Shown here in pieces: positions 16,696 through 25,754 of a stretch of DNA of 64,000 nt; position 1 is the stretch's first letter, and each line of letters begins with the position of its first letter. The notes beneath the pieces are model-generated. The model was not told where the DNA came from and did no database searches. It worked only from the letters and a program-made list of their open reading frames with translations. Source of the stretch: Treponema medium (GTDB taxonomy: Bacteria > Spirochaetota > Spirochaetia > Treponematales > Treponemataceae); the NCBI RefSeq assembly GCF_017161265.1, contig NZ_CP031393.1, positions 1,178,001 through 1,242,000 on the forward strand, in the 5' to 3' direction. A program made the position numbers and the translations under genes.

Positions 16696-17733
16696 ATGAA
16701 AAAACAAAATCTGGTTAATTTAATAAGGTATCATGTAGAAAAAAATGATGAAGCGTTTATAACAGAAGTGGCCGAGATAGCAAAAGATTTTGACGCGAAT
16801 GACGATTCATCTACAGCGCAATATTTAATGGAGCTGGTTTCTAATACAAATTATTATGTTCCTCAAACAAGCTATAGGAATCTCAAATATTTGACAAAAA
16901 TGGAATATTCATCGAAACCGTTATTGCTCCCAAATGCTCTCGAGGAAGATGTTGTTGGAATTTCAAAAACTATAAATAAAAAGCTTGGTTTATCAAAATT
17001 TCTTTTCTATGGAGCACCGGGTAGTGGGAAAACGGAATCTGCGTATCAAATTGCACGAATGCTGAATCGAGATATTTTATCAATAAGTTTTGAACAGCTG
17101 ATCGATAGCAGACTCGGTGAAACCGCAAAGAATGTCGTGAAACTTTTTGACGAGATTAATCATCTTCCGTACAATCGTGCAATTATTCTTTTTGATGAGA
17201 TCGATTCGCTGGTTTTAGACAGGATTAATAGTAATGATTTGCGAGAAATGGGGAGAGTCACATCTGTCTTCCTTAAAGAATTAGAACGTCTGAACGAGCA
17301 TATAATAATTATAGCAACGACAAATTTGATAGATAAATTCGATAAAGCTCTATTACGTAGGTTTGATGCAATAATTTCATTTGATAGGTATTCAAAAGAA
17401 GATTTGATAGAGATAGCAGACTCAATGCTGAGAGCAACTTTACGTAATGTAAAAAGCGCAAAAATAAACACGCGGTTATTTAATAAGATATTAGGAAATA
17501 TGGAAAAAATTCCATACCCTGGAGACTTAAAACAAATAATAAAGACAGCAATTGCATTTTGTGATGATTCGAGCGAGTATGACTATTTGCGAAAGATGTA
17601 CATTAACCTTTATGGTCTTTCAGGAGCAATAGATATTCAAGACTTGAGTACGCAAGGATATACTACAAGAGAAATAGAAATACTGTCAAAAATTCCTAAA
17701 AGTAGCGTATCAAGAAAGTTGAGAGATATATAA
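16696..17733 (+). CDS. AAA+ ATPase of an IetAS-like defence pair
   Basis: A 345-residue AAA+ protein: Walker A GAPGSGKT at 106-113, Walker B ILFDEID at 164-170, sensor-1 ATTN at 207-210 and an arginine-finger-like RRFD at 221-224. A helical lid follows, ending in a short helix-turn-helix-like tail (EIEILSKIPKSSVSRKLRDI). ATG 16696 has GAGGTG about 8 nt upstream. The stop overlaps the subtilase start by 1 nt (TAATG). An AAA+ ATPase coupled to an S8 protease is the composition of IetAS, first described as a plasmid stability/incompatibility module and later as an anti-phage system. The ATPase is likely to control or deliver substrates to the protease. The operon has its own promoter, divergent from the restriction gene. 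Confidence 0.88.
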   Translation: MKKQNLVNLIRYHVEKNDEAFITEVAEIAKDFDANDDSSTAQYLMELVSNTNYYVPQTSYRNLKYLTKMEYSSKPLLLPNALEEDVVGISKTINKKLGLSKFLFYGAPGSGKTESAYQIARMLNRDILSISFEQLIDSRLGETAKNVVKLFDEINHLPYNRAIILFDEIDSLVLDRINSNDLREMGRVTSVFLKELERLNEHIIIIATTNLIDKFDKALLRRFDAIISFDRYSKEDLIEIADSMLRATLRNVKSAKINTRLFNKILGNMEKIPYPGDLKQIIKTAIAFCDDSSEYDYLRKMYINLYGLSGAIDIQDLSTQGYTTREIEILSKIPKSSVSRKLRDI

Positions 17734-20015
17734 TGAATTCCATTTTACAAGTTAAGCTACGATTCAATAAAGAAAAAAATAATTCAGGATTTGGGGCAAT
17801 AAATTTGCGTGCTGCTATGAGCGTTTCCTTAGAAAAAATAGATGCCCTTTCGGAAAGTCTGAGAGCTGTATTAAGGTATTATCGAGATAAACCAAAAATA
17901 TTGAATAAATTACTTGTTGATGTTTGTTATAACGATATCATTGCAAAATCAAATCGAATTAAAGAATTACTTAAGCCTTCCGCTACCGATATCAATGATA
18001 TTATAGTAGGTGCACGATTTTCAGATGCACCTGATGGCGAAGAAAATCACATCATTACCTACTATGTTGATGTTGAAACGATTAATGCAACGCTCAATAA
18101 ACTTGTGATAGTAAAACAATTTATTAAAGGTGAACTGAATGGAGAGGCGACTACTAAAAATTTTAATGAAACAGATGAATTACATGATTCGGTAAAAAGC
18201 AAATTAAAAACAGAAAACTATGAGAAGTATGGTCTTTCAAAGAATAAAATACGGAGAATGATTGTCGATTGTTCAGTTATTGAAACGTTTTCAATCCCGC
18301 AAATAGCGAATAATATCTCCCCTAATAATACATTTTTGATTACGTTTTATAAGACGGAATTAACTTTGTATTCCTTATTAGAAAAACTGGATGTAGATGA
18401 TGTAAAATACAGATATTCGTTCTATGGTGAAGACACATTAGCTGTTACAAGAGATTTGTTTGATTATTTGAACGATAAAGTGCCTTATTTAATCTCTATG
18501 ATTTCATCTGATTTAGCGCAGGTAACATATAATTCTATCAATAAAGAGACTCCATCGGAGTTAATAAAAATACCAAACCCCAACAATGAACCGATAATAG
18601 GAGTAATAGATACTCTGTTTGATGAGAATGTTTATTTTAGTCGTTGGGTGGAAAACACGGACTATTTAGATGATATTGAAAGAATGACTATATCCGATAA
18701 TAGTAGGGAACATGGGACAGAGATTACATCTATTATTGTCGACGGTCCTCGTATGAATCCTTGGCTTGATGACGGCTGCGGAAGATTTAGAGTACGGCAT
18801 TTCGGTGTTTGCACTAACAAAATATCAATGGTTAAATTAGTGCGGAAATTAAAAGATATTGTTAAAAACAATCCTGATATTCATGTCTGGAACCTATCAC
18901 TGGGGACGGATGAAGAAGTGTCGAAAAATTTTATTTCTTTTGATGCGGCTGTTCTTGATGAATTACAAGCAAGAAAAAATATTGTATTTGTCGTATCAGG
19001 TACCAATGATAATAGAGATGAGCGGATCGGCAATATCCGTGTCGGTTCTCCGGCAGATTCATTGAATTCTATTGTAGTTAATTCGATAAAAAGAAATGGA
19101 ACCCCTGCATCATACTCAAGGAAAGGTACCATCCTTTCTTTCTTTAATAAGCCGGATGTAGTTTATTATGGCGGAGACTACGACGAACGGATCAATGCTT
19201 ATGCGCCTTCCGGCGAGGAACAAGTATATGGAACATCGTTTGCTGCTCCTTGGATAAGTAGAAAGATGTGCTTTCTTATTGATGTTATGGGATTTTCCAG
19301 AGAAACTGCAAAGGCTTTAATTATTGATTCGGCTGCCGGGTGGGAATATAAAATTTCTACAGCGAAATATAAAGAACTACTTGGCTATGGGGCGGTTCCA
19401 ATACAGATAGAAAAAGTGTTGTCCACAGATAATGATGAGATTAAATTTATACTATATGGAACGTCTGAAGCATATAAAACGACAAATTATGGTATACCTG
19501 TTCCGAAAGATAACGATAACAAATATCCATATATTGCACGTGCAATCATTTGCTACTTTCCGGAGTGCTCGCGGGCGCAAGGAATCGATTATACCAATAG
19601 AGAACTTAGTCTGAAATTTGGAAGGATAAAATCTGATGGTACAATTGAGGATATTAATGAGAATATACAAGATGATAAAAACTCATATATTGATGAGAGA
19701 CAGTCGCGTAAAGAATTCAGAAAATGGGAAAACACAAAATTTATATCGAAAGTGCTGAAGAAAAATCAGGCATTAAAATCCTACGAAGACAAACTATGGG
19801 GAATAGTAATTACGTCAAAAGAAAGACTAGATACGCAAATGCATGGTGGTTTGAATTTTGGTGTAGTAATAACGCTTAAAGAAATAAAAGGTGTTAATCG
19901 AATAGAAGATTTTATTCGGGCATGTACTCTTAGAGGCTGGATTGTAAATGAAATTACTATCAAAAATCAAATTGATATATATAATGCAAATCAACAAGAA
20001 ATTACTTTTGAATAA
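17733..20015 (+). CDS. Subtilisin-like (S8) serine protease of an IetAS-like defence pair
   Basis: A 760-residue protein with a long N-terminal region (1-285) of unknown fold, an S8 domain with an intact triad, D293 (GVIDT), H327 (EHGTE) and S502 (GTSFAAP), the oxyanion Asn about 425 (SGTND), and a C-terminal region of about 200 residues. It has no signal peptide, so it acts inside the cell, unlike most subtilases. It is translationally coupled to the AAA+ gene by a 1-nt overlap. In IetAS the protease is thought to cause growth arrest or block infection when activated; the trigger and substrate are unknown. Intact motifs in both partners suggest a working system. Confidence 0.9.
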   Translation: MNSILQVKLRFNKEKNNSGFGAINLRAAMSVSLEKIDALSESLRAVLRYYRDKPKILNKLLVDVCYNDIIAKSNRIKELLKPSATDINDIIVGARFSDAPDGEENHIITYYVDVETINATLNKLVIVKQFIKGELNGEATTKNFNETDELHDSVKSKLKTENYEKYGLSKNKIRRMIVDCSVIETFSIPQIANNISPNNTFLITFYKTELTLYSLLEKLDVDDVKYRYSFYGEDTLAVTRDLFDYLNDKVPYLISMISSDLAQVTYNSINKETPSELIKIPNPNNEPIIGVIDTLFDENVYFSRWVENTDYLDDIERMTISDNSREHGTEITSIIVDGPRMNPWLDDGCGRFRVRHFGVCTNKISMVKLVRKLKDIVKNNPDIHVWNLSLGTDEEVSKNFISFDAAVLDELQARKNIVFVVSGTNDNRDERIGNIRVGSPADSLNSIVVNSIKRNGTPASYSRKGTILSFFNKPDVVYYGGDYDERINAYAPSGEEQVYGTSFAAPWISRKMCFLIDVMGFSRETAKALIIDSAAGWEYKISTAKYKELLGYGAVPIQIEKVLSTDNDEIKFILYGTSEAYKTTNYGIPVPKDNDNKYPYIARAIICYFPECSRAQGIDYTNRELSLKFGRIKSDGTIEDINENIQDDKNSYIDERQSRKEFRKWENTKFISKVLKKNQALKSYEDKLWGIVITSKERLDTQMHGGLNFGVVITLKEIKGVNRIEDFIRACTLRGWIVNEITIKNQIDIYNANQQEITFE

Positions 20016-20102
20016 CGTAATTATTTTTTGCTTAGAGTAACGAGTCACCTTTCTATGGTACAATAGCCTATCTTCCCACGCTAAAGGAGTAACCATAAAA
20101 CT

Positions 20103-20615
20103 ATGCCAAGACCTACCAGCAAATCCGATTTAATCCAAGCCGCAACTGACCAATTCGCAAAGCTGTGGACGTTAATCGACGAAATGTCTGACGAAGAAAA
20201 GAGTGCCGATATTGTTCCGAACGAACGCGATAAAAACGTGCGGGATGTTTTGGTTCACCTCTATGAGTGGCACTGTCTTTTGCTGAATTGGATACGGTCC
20301 AACACAAACGGGAAACCTGCCCCTTTTTTGCCGGCACCCTATAATTGGAAAACCTATCCCCAGATGAATGTTGCTTTTTGGGAAAAACATCAAAACACAT
20401 CATATACCGATGCAGAAGCAATGCTCAAAAAAACGCATAAAGAGGTGATGGCGATTATCGAAACATTTTCCAATGAAGCCCTTTTTTCCAAAGGCGCTTT
20501 CGACTGGACGGGCACGACGACGCTCGGCAGCTACTGCGTGTCTGCAACATCGAGTCACTACGATTGGGCGTTCAAGGATATTAAAAAAGCCTTGAAAAAA
20601 TATAGAGCACGATAA
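20103..20615 (+). CDS. ClbS/DfsB-family (DUF1706) four-helix protein
   Basis: The 170-residue product matches the ClbS/DfsB family in length and landmarks: an N-terminal helix starting near SKSDLIQAATDQFAKLW, the VRDVLVHLYEWHCLLLNWI helix with the His and Trp typical of DinB-like bundles, and the GTTTLGSYCVSATSSHYDWAF segment. The family founder ClbS protects producers against colibactin as a cyclopropane hydrolase; other members are uncharacterised. The cytosolic protein stands alone between the defence pair and toxin-antitoxin debris. GGAG lies upstream of ATG 20103. Confidence 0.82.
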   Translation: MPRPTSKSDLIQAATDQFAKLWTLIDEMSDEEKSADIVPNERDKNVRDVLVHLYEWHCLLLNWIRSNTNGKPAPFLPAPYNWKTYPQMNVAFWEKHQNTSYTDAEAMLKKTHKEVMAIIETFSNEALFSKGAFDWTGTTTLGSYCVSATSSHYDWAFKDIKKALKKYRAR

Positions 20616-20706
20616 CAGCCATCTCTAACAACTGCGGTTTTTAGAAGTTTCCAACACAAACACTGCCGGATTGCCTGTATATAATCTTTCATAGATAATC
20701 CGGTTT

Positions 20707-20959
20707 CTGAATGCAGCGGCGCAGGATGTAAAAGAAGGCCGTGTTACCGATGTTGATGATGCAGTGGCAGAGCTAAAGTCCAAATATGGTTTATAAAGTC
20801 AGAGTAACCGATAAAGCAAATACTGATCTTGATGAGATTATCAGGTATATTGCAGAAAAGCTTTCAAACGCAACGTGCAGCCGGTTCTTCTTCCGCTTGC
20901 TCAAGATACAAGCCTTTGAAGAGTTCTTTTTGCCCAAGAAAATATGCTGCAAGTGTTGA
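20707..20959 (+). pseudogene. Remnant of a toxin-antitoxin pair
   Basis: The frame 20707-20796 encodes an antitoxin-like tail (KEGRVTDVDDAVAELKSKYGL). An ATG at 20786 then opens a toxin-like frame that starts MVYKVRVTDKANTDLDEIIR, typical of ParE/RelE toxins, but loses similarity after about 28 residues and stops at 20957-20959. The overlap of antitoxin end and toxin start is the normal layout. The antitoxin lacks its DNA-binding N-terminus and the toxin is frameshifted, so both are dead. Confidence 0.65.
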
Positions 20960-21007
20960 AAAGGCAAAGGGGGAGCCAAATCTTCGTGAGCGGCTGAGGA
21001 AATAAAC

Positions 21008-21112
21008 TCAACCGCTTTGTATATACTCGGTCTTATCTACATAGAGATAATAATCTTCCCGTAATACTTTAAAACTCTGTACGCCGATCGGCAATTTCCG
21101 TGAAATGTTCAT
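21008..21112 (-). pseudogene. N-terminal fragment of an AAA-ATPase-like/PD-(D/E)XK protein
   Basis: A 34-codon frame begins with ATG 21112 and reads MNISRKLPIGVQSFKVLRED, then YYLYVDKTEYI before a stop. LPIGVQSF...YLYVDKT is the characteristic N-terminus of the AAA-ATPase-like/PD-(D/E)XK family that occurs in many copies in treponemes and other anaerobes. Full members are about 500 residues, so only the first few percent remain. Confidence 0.6.
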
Positions 21113-21226
21113 ACTGTCACTATAATACGGTTACTGCTTTTCTGTAATTTAACAAACGGCACGGCAATCAATCACTCCGATGCAGAGCGCAGCTGAGAAG
21201 CGGTAGGTATTCAATTTTGCTATGAA

Positions 21227-23011
21227 TCACCGATCTCGATTACTCTGAATATCATAAATACGTTTATATAGGCCGTCGTGTTGTATCAGCTCACGATGCG
21301 TTCCTTGTTCCGTAATCTTTCCCTTTTCCAAAACGATAATAATGTCTGCATCTTTTACAGTAGCAATGCGGTGCGAAATGATAATCACCGTTTTATGTTT
21401 GTTTTCATTTTTGAGGGCAGCTCTGATGGCCGCATCGGTTTCCATATCAACTGCGGAAAGTGAATCGTCAAAGATCAAAATAGGAGCATCCTTTATCAAC
21501 GTTCGTGCAATCGCCAGCCGCTGCTTCTGTCCGCCGGAAAGAGACACGCCGCGTTCCCCGACAACGGTCGAATATCCGTCTGCAAAATAATGAATCTCTC
21601 CGTCCAAGGCTGCGATGCGGGCGTATCGTTGTGCGGCGGCATCGTTCGTATCGGGGGCGGCAAGTTTAATATTTTCCATAATTGTTTTAGCGTAAAGAAA
21701 CGGTTCCTGCAAAATCAGTCCTATCTGCGACCGTATCCAGCCCTTGTCTATCGAACGTAATTCTACACCGTCAATAGTGATGGAACCGGAAGTATAGTCG
21801 TAGAGCCGGTCAAGCAGATGCACCAGCGAACTTTTTCCCGAACCGGTCGGACCTAAAATTGCCGCCGTTTGTCCCTGTTTGATGCTGAACGATACAGTAT
21901 CTAGTACCGGTGTGTTCTCCGCTTCGGGATATGCAAACGACACGGAATCAAAAATGATATTGCCCTTAATCTCCGGTTTTTCCTGTGTGGGGAAAAGCTC
22001 CTCAGGTTCCTCGCGGAATATTTCTTCAATACGGCCGACTGATACACAGGCCTTGCCGATATTACCGAGAATCCGTCCAAGCTGCCGCACCGGTTGTATC
22101 AGCATACTGATGTACGAGATAAACGCTATCAACATTCCCGCTGAAATTTCGCCGCGGTATGCTAAAAAACTTCCGTAGAGGATAACGGTAAAAATCTGGG
22201 TGTACGATAAAAAATCCGCTCCCGACCAAAAAAACGCAAAGCAGCGTATCAATATCAAATTCCGCTGCATATACGCTTCGCTGACTGTTTTGAATTTTTC
22301 CATCTCGTATTGTTGACGAGTGAATGCCTTGATCACTCTGATACCGGTAAGACTTTCCTGAAGAACGGCAGTCATTGCCGCTTCCTGTTCGGTTGAGGCT
22401 TTAAACTGTTTTTCAATCACATAAAAGAAGAGGGCAGAAAAAGCTGCCGCAACCGGAACCGCTGCACATGAAATGAGCGCCAGCTTGATGTTCGACTGCA
22501 TCATTAAAAAGACAGTGTATATGATTAAAAACACCGAGCCGACCGTTTCGGGGATTTGAGAATATAATGCGATACGGATGGTGTCCACATCGGATGTACA
22601 GCGCTGGATAAGATTGCCCGTTTTTGCATTTGCGTGATATGTGTATGGCAATAGCTGGATATGATTATACAGCCGGTTCCGTACATTTTGGATAATCCGT
22701 TCGGTTGCCGCATTTGCCGTATTCATCTGCAAAAACGTAAATATACTGCGGCTTATTGCAAATGCAAGAATGAGAGCGGCCATAATGAGCAGTCCGTTTG
22801 TTCCCTTTGCAGCTGCTCCGAACAGCGCAACGAGCCGTTCAAGGGCTGTATGCGTCAGCGGTTCATTACCCAACACCGAATCAACGGTGATTTTGATTAA
22901 GCCCGGTTGCAGGGCTGCGGCAATCTGAGCAAGCAGTGCAAACATAAGCGCAAGAAAGTATAAGAGACGGAATCCTTTTAAATACGAAAAGAGCCGAAGA
23001 AGATTTTTCAC
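21227..23011 (-). CDS. ABC exporter half-transporter, degenerate-site subunit (YheI-like)
   Basis: A 594-residue fusion of six transmembrane helices (about 15-310) and an ATPase domain with Walker A GPTGSGKSS, signature LSGGQKQ and Walker B ILIFDDSLSAVD. Asp replaces the catalytic Glu after Walker B, which marks the non-hydrolysing site of heterodimeric exporters (B. subtilis YheI, T. maritima TM287). The start is GTG 23011; an internal ATG would remove part of helix 1. The expected partner with an intact Glu is the minus-strand gene at 6299-8137, about 13 kb downstream. In such operons the Asp subunit is normally first and the Glu subunit follows directly. Confidence 0.9.
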   Translation of the reverse strand: MKNLLRLFSYLKGFRLLYFLALMFALLAQIAAALQPGLIKITVDSVLGNEPLTHTALERLVALFGAAAKGTNGLLIMAALILAFAISRSIFTFLQMNTANAATERIIQNVRNRLYNHIQLLPYTYHANAKTGNLIQRCTSDVDTIRIALYSQIPETVGSVFLIIYTVFLMMQSNIKLALISCAAVPVAAAFSALFFYVIEKQFKASTEQEAAMTAVLQESLTGIRVIKAFTRQQYEMEKFKTVSEAYMQRNLILIRCFAFFWSGADFLSYTQIFTVILYGSFLAYRGEISAGMLIAFISYISMLIQPVRQLGRILGNIGKACVSVGRIEEIFREEPEELFPTQEKPEIKGNIIFDSVSFAYPEAENTPVLDTVSFSIKQGQTAAILGPTGSGKSSLVHLLDRLYDYTSGSITIDGVELRSIDKGWIRSQIGLILQEPFLYAKTIMENIKLAAPDTNDAAAQRYARIAALDGEIHYFADGYSTVVGERGVSLSGGQKQRLAIARTLIKDAPILIFDDSLSAVDMETDAAIRAALKNENKHKTVIIISHRIATVKDADIIIVLEKGKITEQGTHRELIQHDGLYKRIYDIQSNRDR

Positions 23012-23142
23012 AGGCGTTATTATAACAGGAGCATCCGTTGTATTCTATGTACCTTGCTCAAGAATAATGCATAATTTATAATCCTTAATTGTAAAATCAT
23101 GAATTTCGCATTATGAATTTATTTTACGAGGTGTTACATTAA

Positions 23143-23931
23143 ATGCACAAAAAGTATGTTTTTTTAGATTCGGGGATAGGCGGCTTGCCGTACTTCCGGT
23201 ATTTTCATAAAAAAGCGCCGCAAGCATCGGCTGCGTATGTGGCGGATTTGGAACATTTTCCCTACGGGGAAAAAACGCGTGAGGGAGTGATTAAGTATGC
23301 CCTCGGTGTTACGGAAAAAATAATAAACCGCTTGGATCCCGCAATGGTTATCGTGGTGTGCAATACGATGTCAACCGCCGCCCTCGATGCGCTGCGCAAA
23401 CATTTTTCCATTCCCTTTATCGGTACCGTACCGGCGGTAAAGGTGGCGGCGGAAGTCAGTACGAATAAGCGTATTGGGATTATCGCCACGGCGCGGACAA
23501 TCAACGACCCGTATCTTGATAAACTGATTGAATCATTTGCCGCCGATTGTACTATCGAAAGACGGGCGGATGCGGAACTGGTTGCGAAAATTGAAAACGG
23601 ACTGATTACCGCCCCGGATGAAGAAAAACGAAAAGCAGTAATGCCTGCAATCCGGCAGTTTAAAGACGCCGGTGTCGATACGATTGTACTGGCGTGCACT
23701 CACTTTTTGCATCTTGCAGATACCTTTACCGAATGCGCCGCTCCGGAAATAAAGGTTGTCGATTCCTTGCCCGGCGTCGTTTCCCATGCATTGGATGTGC
23801 TGCCTCCGCCGGCCGGTGGGAACGCATCCCGCAGCAGTTGCTATGTTACCGGCGAAATCACCGAGCGTATCGACCGGCTGTACCGTGGCTATTGCGGACT
23901 TTTCGACCTCGATTGGCAGGGAGCGCTGTAA
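23143..23931 (+). CDS. murI: Glutamate racemase
   Basis: A 262-residue cytosolic enzyme that interconverts L- and D-glutamate for peptidoglycan. The two catalytic cysteines are C73 (VVCNTMST) and C185 (LACTHF), each in its family motif, and the N-terminal DSGIGGL loop binds substrate. ATG 23143 follows GAGGTG. The stop overlaps the rsgA start by one base (TAATG), so the two are translationally coupled, although racemase and ribosome GTPase have no known functional link. Length is normal for the family. Confidence 0.93.
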   Translation: MHKKYVFLDSGIGGLPYFRYFHKKAPQASAAYVADLEHFPYGEKTREGVIKYALGVTEKIINRLDPAMVIVVCNTMSTAALDALRKHFSIPFIGTVPAVKVAAEVSTNKRIGIIATARTINDPYLDKLIESFAADCTIERRADAELVAKIENGLITAPDEEKRKAVMPAIRQFKDAGVDTIVLACTHFLHLADTFTECAAPEIKVVDSLPGVVSHALDVLPPPAGGNASRSSCYVTGEITERIDRLYRGYCGLFDLDWQGAL

Positions 23932-24881
23932 TGCAGGGACTGGTATTAAGCGGCGCAAATAATTTTTTTGCAGTACGCACACCCGAAGGCAATGTAGTAC
24001 GTTGTTCCATTAAGGGGAAAAAACTGAAAGAAAGCCGCGGGTATTACAACCCCTTAGCGCCCGGCGATACGGTCGATATTGAATACGACACCCTCCATCC
24101 CGATCAGGGGCAAATTACGGCGCTCATACCGCGGCGCAACGGTTTTATCCGCTGGAATCAGAAAACGCGCAGTCCGCAACTTTTAGCGGCAAACATCGAT
24201 TTACTGCTCTGCGTTACCACCCCTGCCAATCCCCCCTTCCGTCCACGCTTTACCGACCGTACATTGGTGCAAGCCGCCGCGGAAGGTATCCCCGCACTTA
24301 TCATTGTGAACAAAATCGACTTAGGCATTCCGGAATCGGTGCGGGAACGGATACGGGATTGGCAGCGCATCGGTATACAGGTATGCGAAGTGTCTGCAAA
24401 GACAGGGGAAGGACTTGAACCGCTCGCACGTCTCCTTTCGGGCAAGACTTGTGCAGTTACCGGACAGTCGGGCGTCGGAAAGTCGAGCTTACTGAACAGC
24501 CTTGACTCCAACCTTGCGCTTAAAACCGCCGACATTTCGTTTAAGTACGACCGCGGTATCCATACGACAACGCAGGGCGTTTTTTTACCGATGACCTTTA
24601 CCGCTCACGATGGAACCCGGCTGTCGTTCAACATCATCGACACGCCCGGTATCAGACACTTTGCACTCTGGGGCATTAAACCGGAAGAAGTCATCTTCTA
24701 CTTTCCCGAAATGGAGGCCGCAGCAATACAATGCGCCTTCGGGCTTTCCTGCTCACACATTCACGAGCGCGGCTGCCGTATCTTGGAAGAACTGGACGCA
24801 GGGCATATCCATCCCGACCGCTACGAAAGCTGGCGTTCCATGCACGATGAACTGGCGCTGCTCACCGCGGACGAATACTAG
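23931..24881 (+). CDS. rsgA: Ribosome small-subunit biogenesis GTPase RsgA
   Basis: The 316-residue protein has the circularly permuted GTPase order that defines RsgA: an N-terminal OB-fold (about 1-70), G4 NKID at 127-130, then G1 GQSGVGKS at 178-185 and G3 DTPG at 237-240. A C-terminal zinc site follows: C268, C274, H276, C282. RsgA binds immature 30S subunits late in assembly and checks the decoding site. The frame is open further upstream, but ATG 23931 overlaps the murI stop and starts the OB fold correctly. Confidence 0.95.
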   Translation: MQGLVLSGANNFFAVRTPEGNVVRCSIKGKKLKESRGYYNPLAPGDTVDIEYDTLHPDQGQITALIPRRNGFIRWNQKTRSPQLLAANIDLLLCVTTPANPPFRPRFTDRTLVQAAAEGIPALIIVNKIDLGIPESVRERIRDWQRIGIQVCEVSAKTGEGLEPLARLLSGKTCAVTGQSGVGKSSLLNSLDSNLALKTADISFKYDRGIHTTTQGVFLPMTFTAHDGTRLSFNIIDTPGIRHFALWGIKPEEVIFYFPEMEAAAIQCAFGLSCSHIHERGCRILEELDAGHIHPDRYESWRSMHDELALLTADEY

Positions 24882-24945
24882 GGCAAATGTATCGGCTAAT
24901 TCTGCGTTCCTGCCCGTCGTATACTTCCAAAAGTGTCAGCCAGAC

Positions 24946-24974
24946 TTGACAAATATTTGAGTTCCTTTTAATAT
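24946..24974 (+). promoter_or_regulatory. Promoter of the TetR regulator gene
   Basis: TTGACA at 24946-24951, a 17-nt spacer and TAATAT at 24969-24974 lie about 50 nt before ATG 25029. The AT-rich stretch just after the -10 would be a natural operator for autoregulation. Confidence 0.65.
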
Positions 24975-25028
24975 TAAATTATAATTCAGTATTGATAGAA
25001 AAGATAACGTTTCAAATGCGCAGGTAGT

Positions 25029-25598
25029 ATGCAGGTATTAAAAGAAGAAGTCAAGGATAGAATTCTAACGGCTGCGGAAAAAATATTTTATGAACAAGAT
25101 TATAGAAGCGCAAAGCTGACGGATATTGCAGAACAGGCTGATATTCCCGTTGCGCTTATTTATACCTACTTCAAAAATAAGGAAGGATTATTTGATGAAG
25201 TAGTCACAGGTGTGTTGGATAACATCATTAAGATGATGGAAGATGAGGAAAAGATGGAAGCCGGAAGCCCCTATGAAAGATTTAATCGGGGCGGAGCATC
25301 TCAACTTCCCAAACTGTTAAAGACTAGAATAAAACTCATCATTTTGATGGATAAGAGTTCGGGAACGAAACATGAGAATGCAAAAGATATGTGGGTTAAG
25401 CGGTTGGAACAGCATATAAAAGACGGTTTAAAGAGATATTCAAAAACCAAGCACGATCCCATGCTTGCCCACATCTTGGCAAATAATTATGTTGAAGGGC
25501 TTATGGAAATTGCACGGCACTATAAAAATGAAAAATGGGCAGAAGATATGCTCTTTGTTCTTAATCAGTGCTATTTTAATGGAGTTGAATCATTGTAA
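25029..25598 (+). CDS. TetR-family transcriptional regulator
   Basis: A 189-residue protein with an N-terminal TetR helix-turn-helix (about residues 8-55: KDRILTAAEKIFYEQDY, then LTDIAEQADIPVALIYTYFKNKEGLF) and an all-helical ligand/dimer domain. It heads the run of ABC genes from 25755 on the same strand, separated by a terminator-like hairpin, so it probably represses that cluster and releases it when a transported compound or metal complex is bound. That target assignment rests on position only. Confidence 0.88.
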   Translation: MQVLKEEVKDRILTAAEKIFYEQDYRSAKLTDIAEQADIPVALIYTYFKNKEGLFDEVVTGVLDNIIKMMEDEEKMEAGSPYERFNRGGASQLPKLLKTRIKLIILMDKSSGTKHENAKDMWVKRLEQHIKDGLKRYSKTKHDPMLAHILANNYVEGLMEIARHYKNEKWAEDMLFVLNQCYFNGVESL

Positions 25599-25638
25599 GC
25601 TGTAATTAGTTAGAGTAGTATAGAAGGAAATTTATTTT

Positions 25639-25658
25639 AGGAGCGTTCATTCGCTCCT
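25639..25658 (+). terminator. Terminator after the TetR gene
   Basis: Perfect 7-bp stem AGGAGCG/CGCTCCT with a 6-nt loop, followed by CATTTTAT, 40 nt after the TetR stop. Confidence 0.6.
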
Positions 25659-25754
25659 CATTTTATCTATCAATATTGAATAAATATTCAATATTATTTA
25701 GTTTTAAAGATCAACGAATATGCATGCGCATTATAGATGTAGAAAGGAGTAGAT

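Noticed and set aside
23694-23930. Longer start for RsgA extending into murI
   Set aside because: The extra residues read an alternative frame of murI; the ATG at 23931 overlaps the murI stop and matches the usual RsgA N-terminus.
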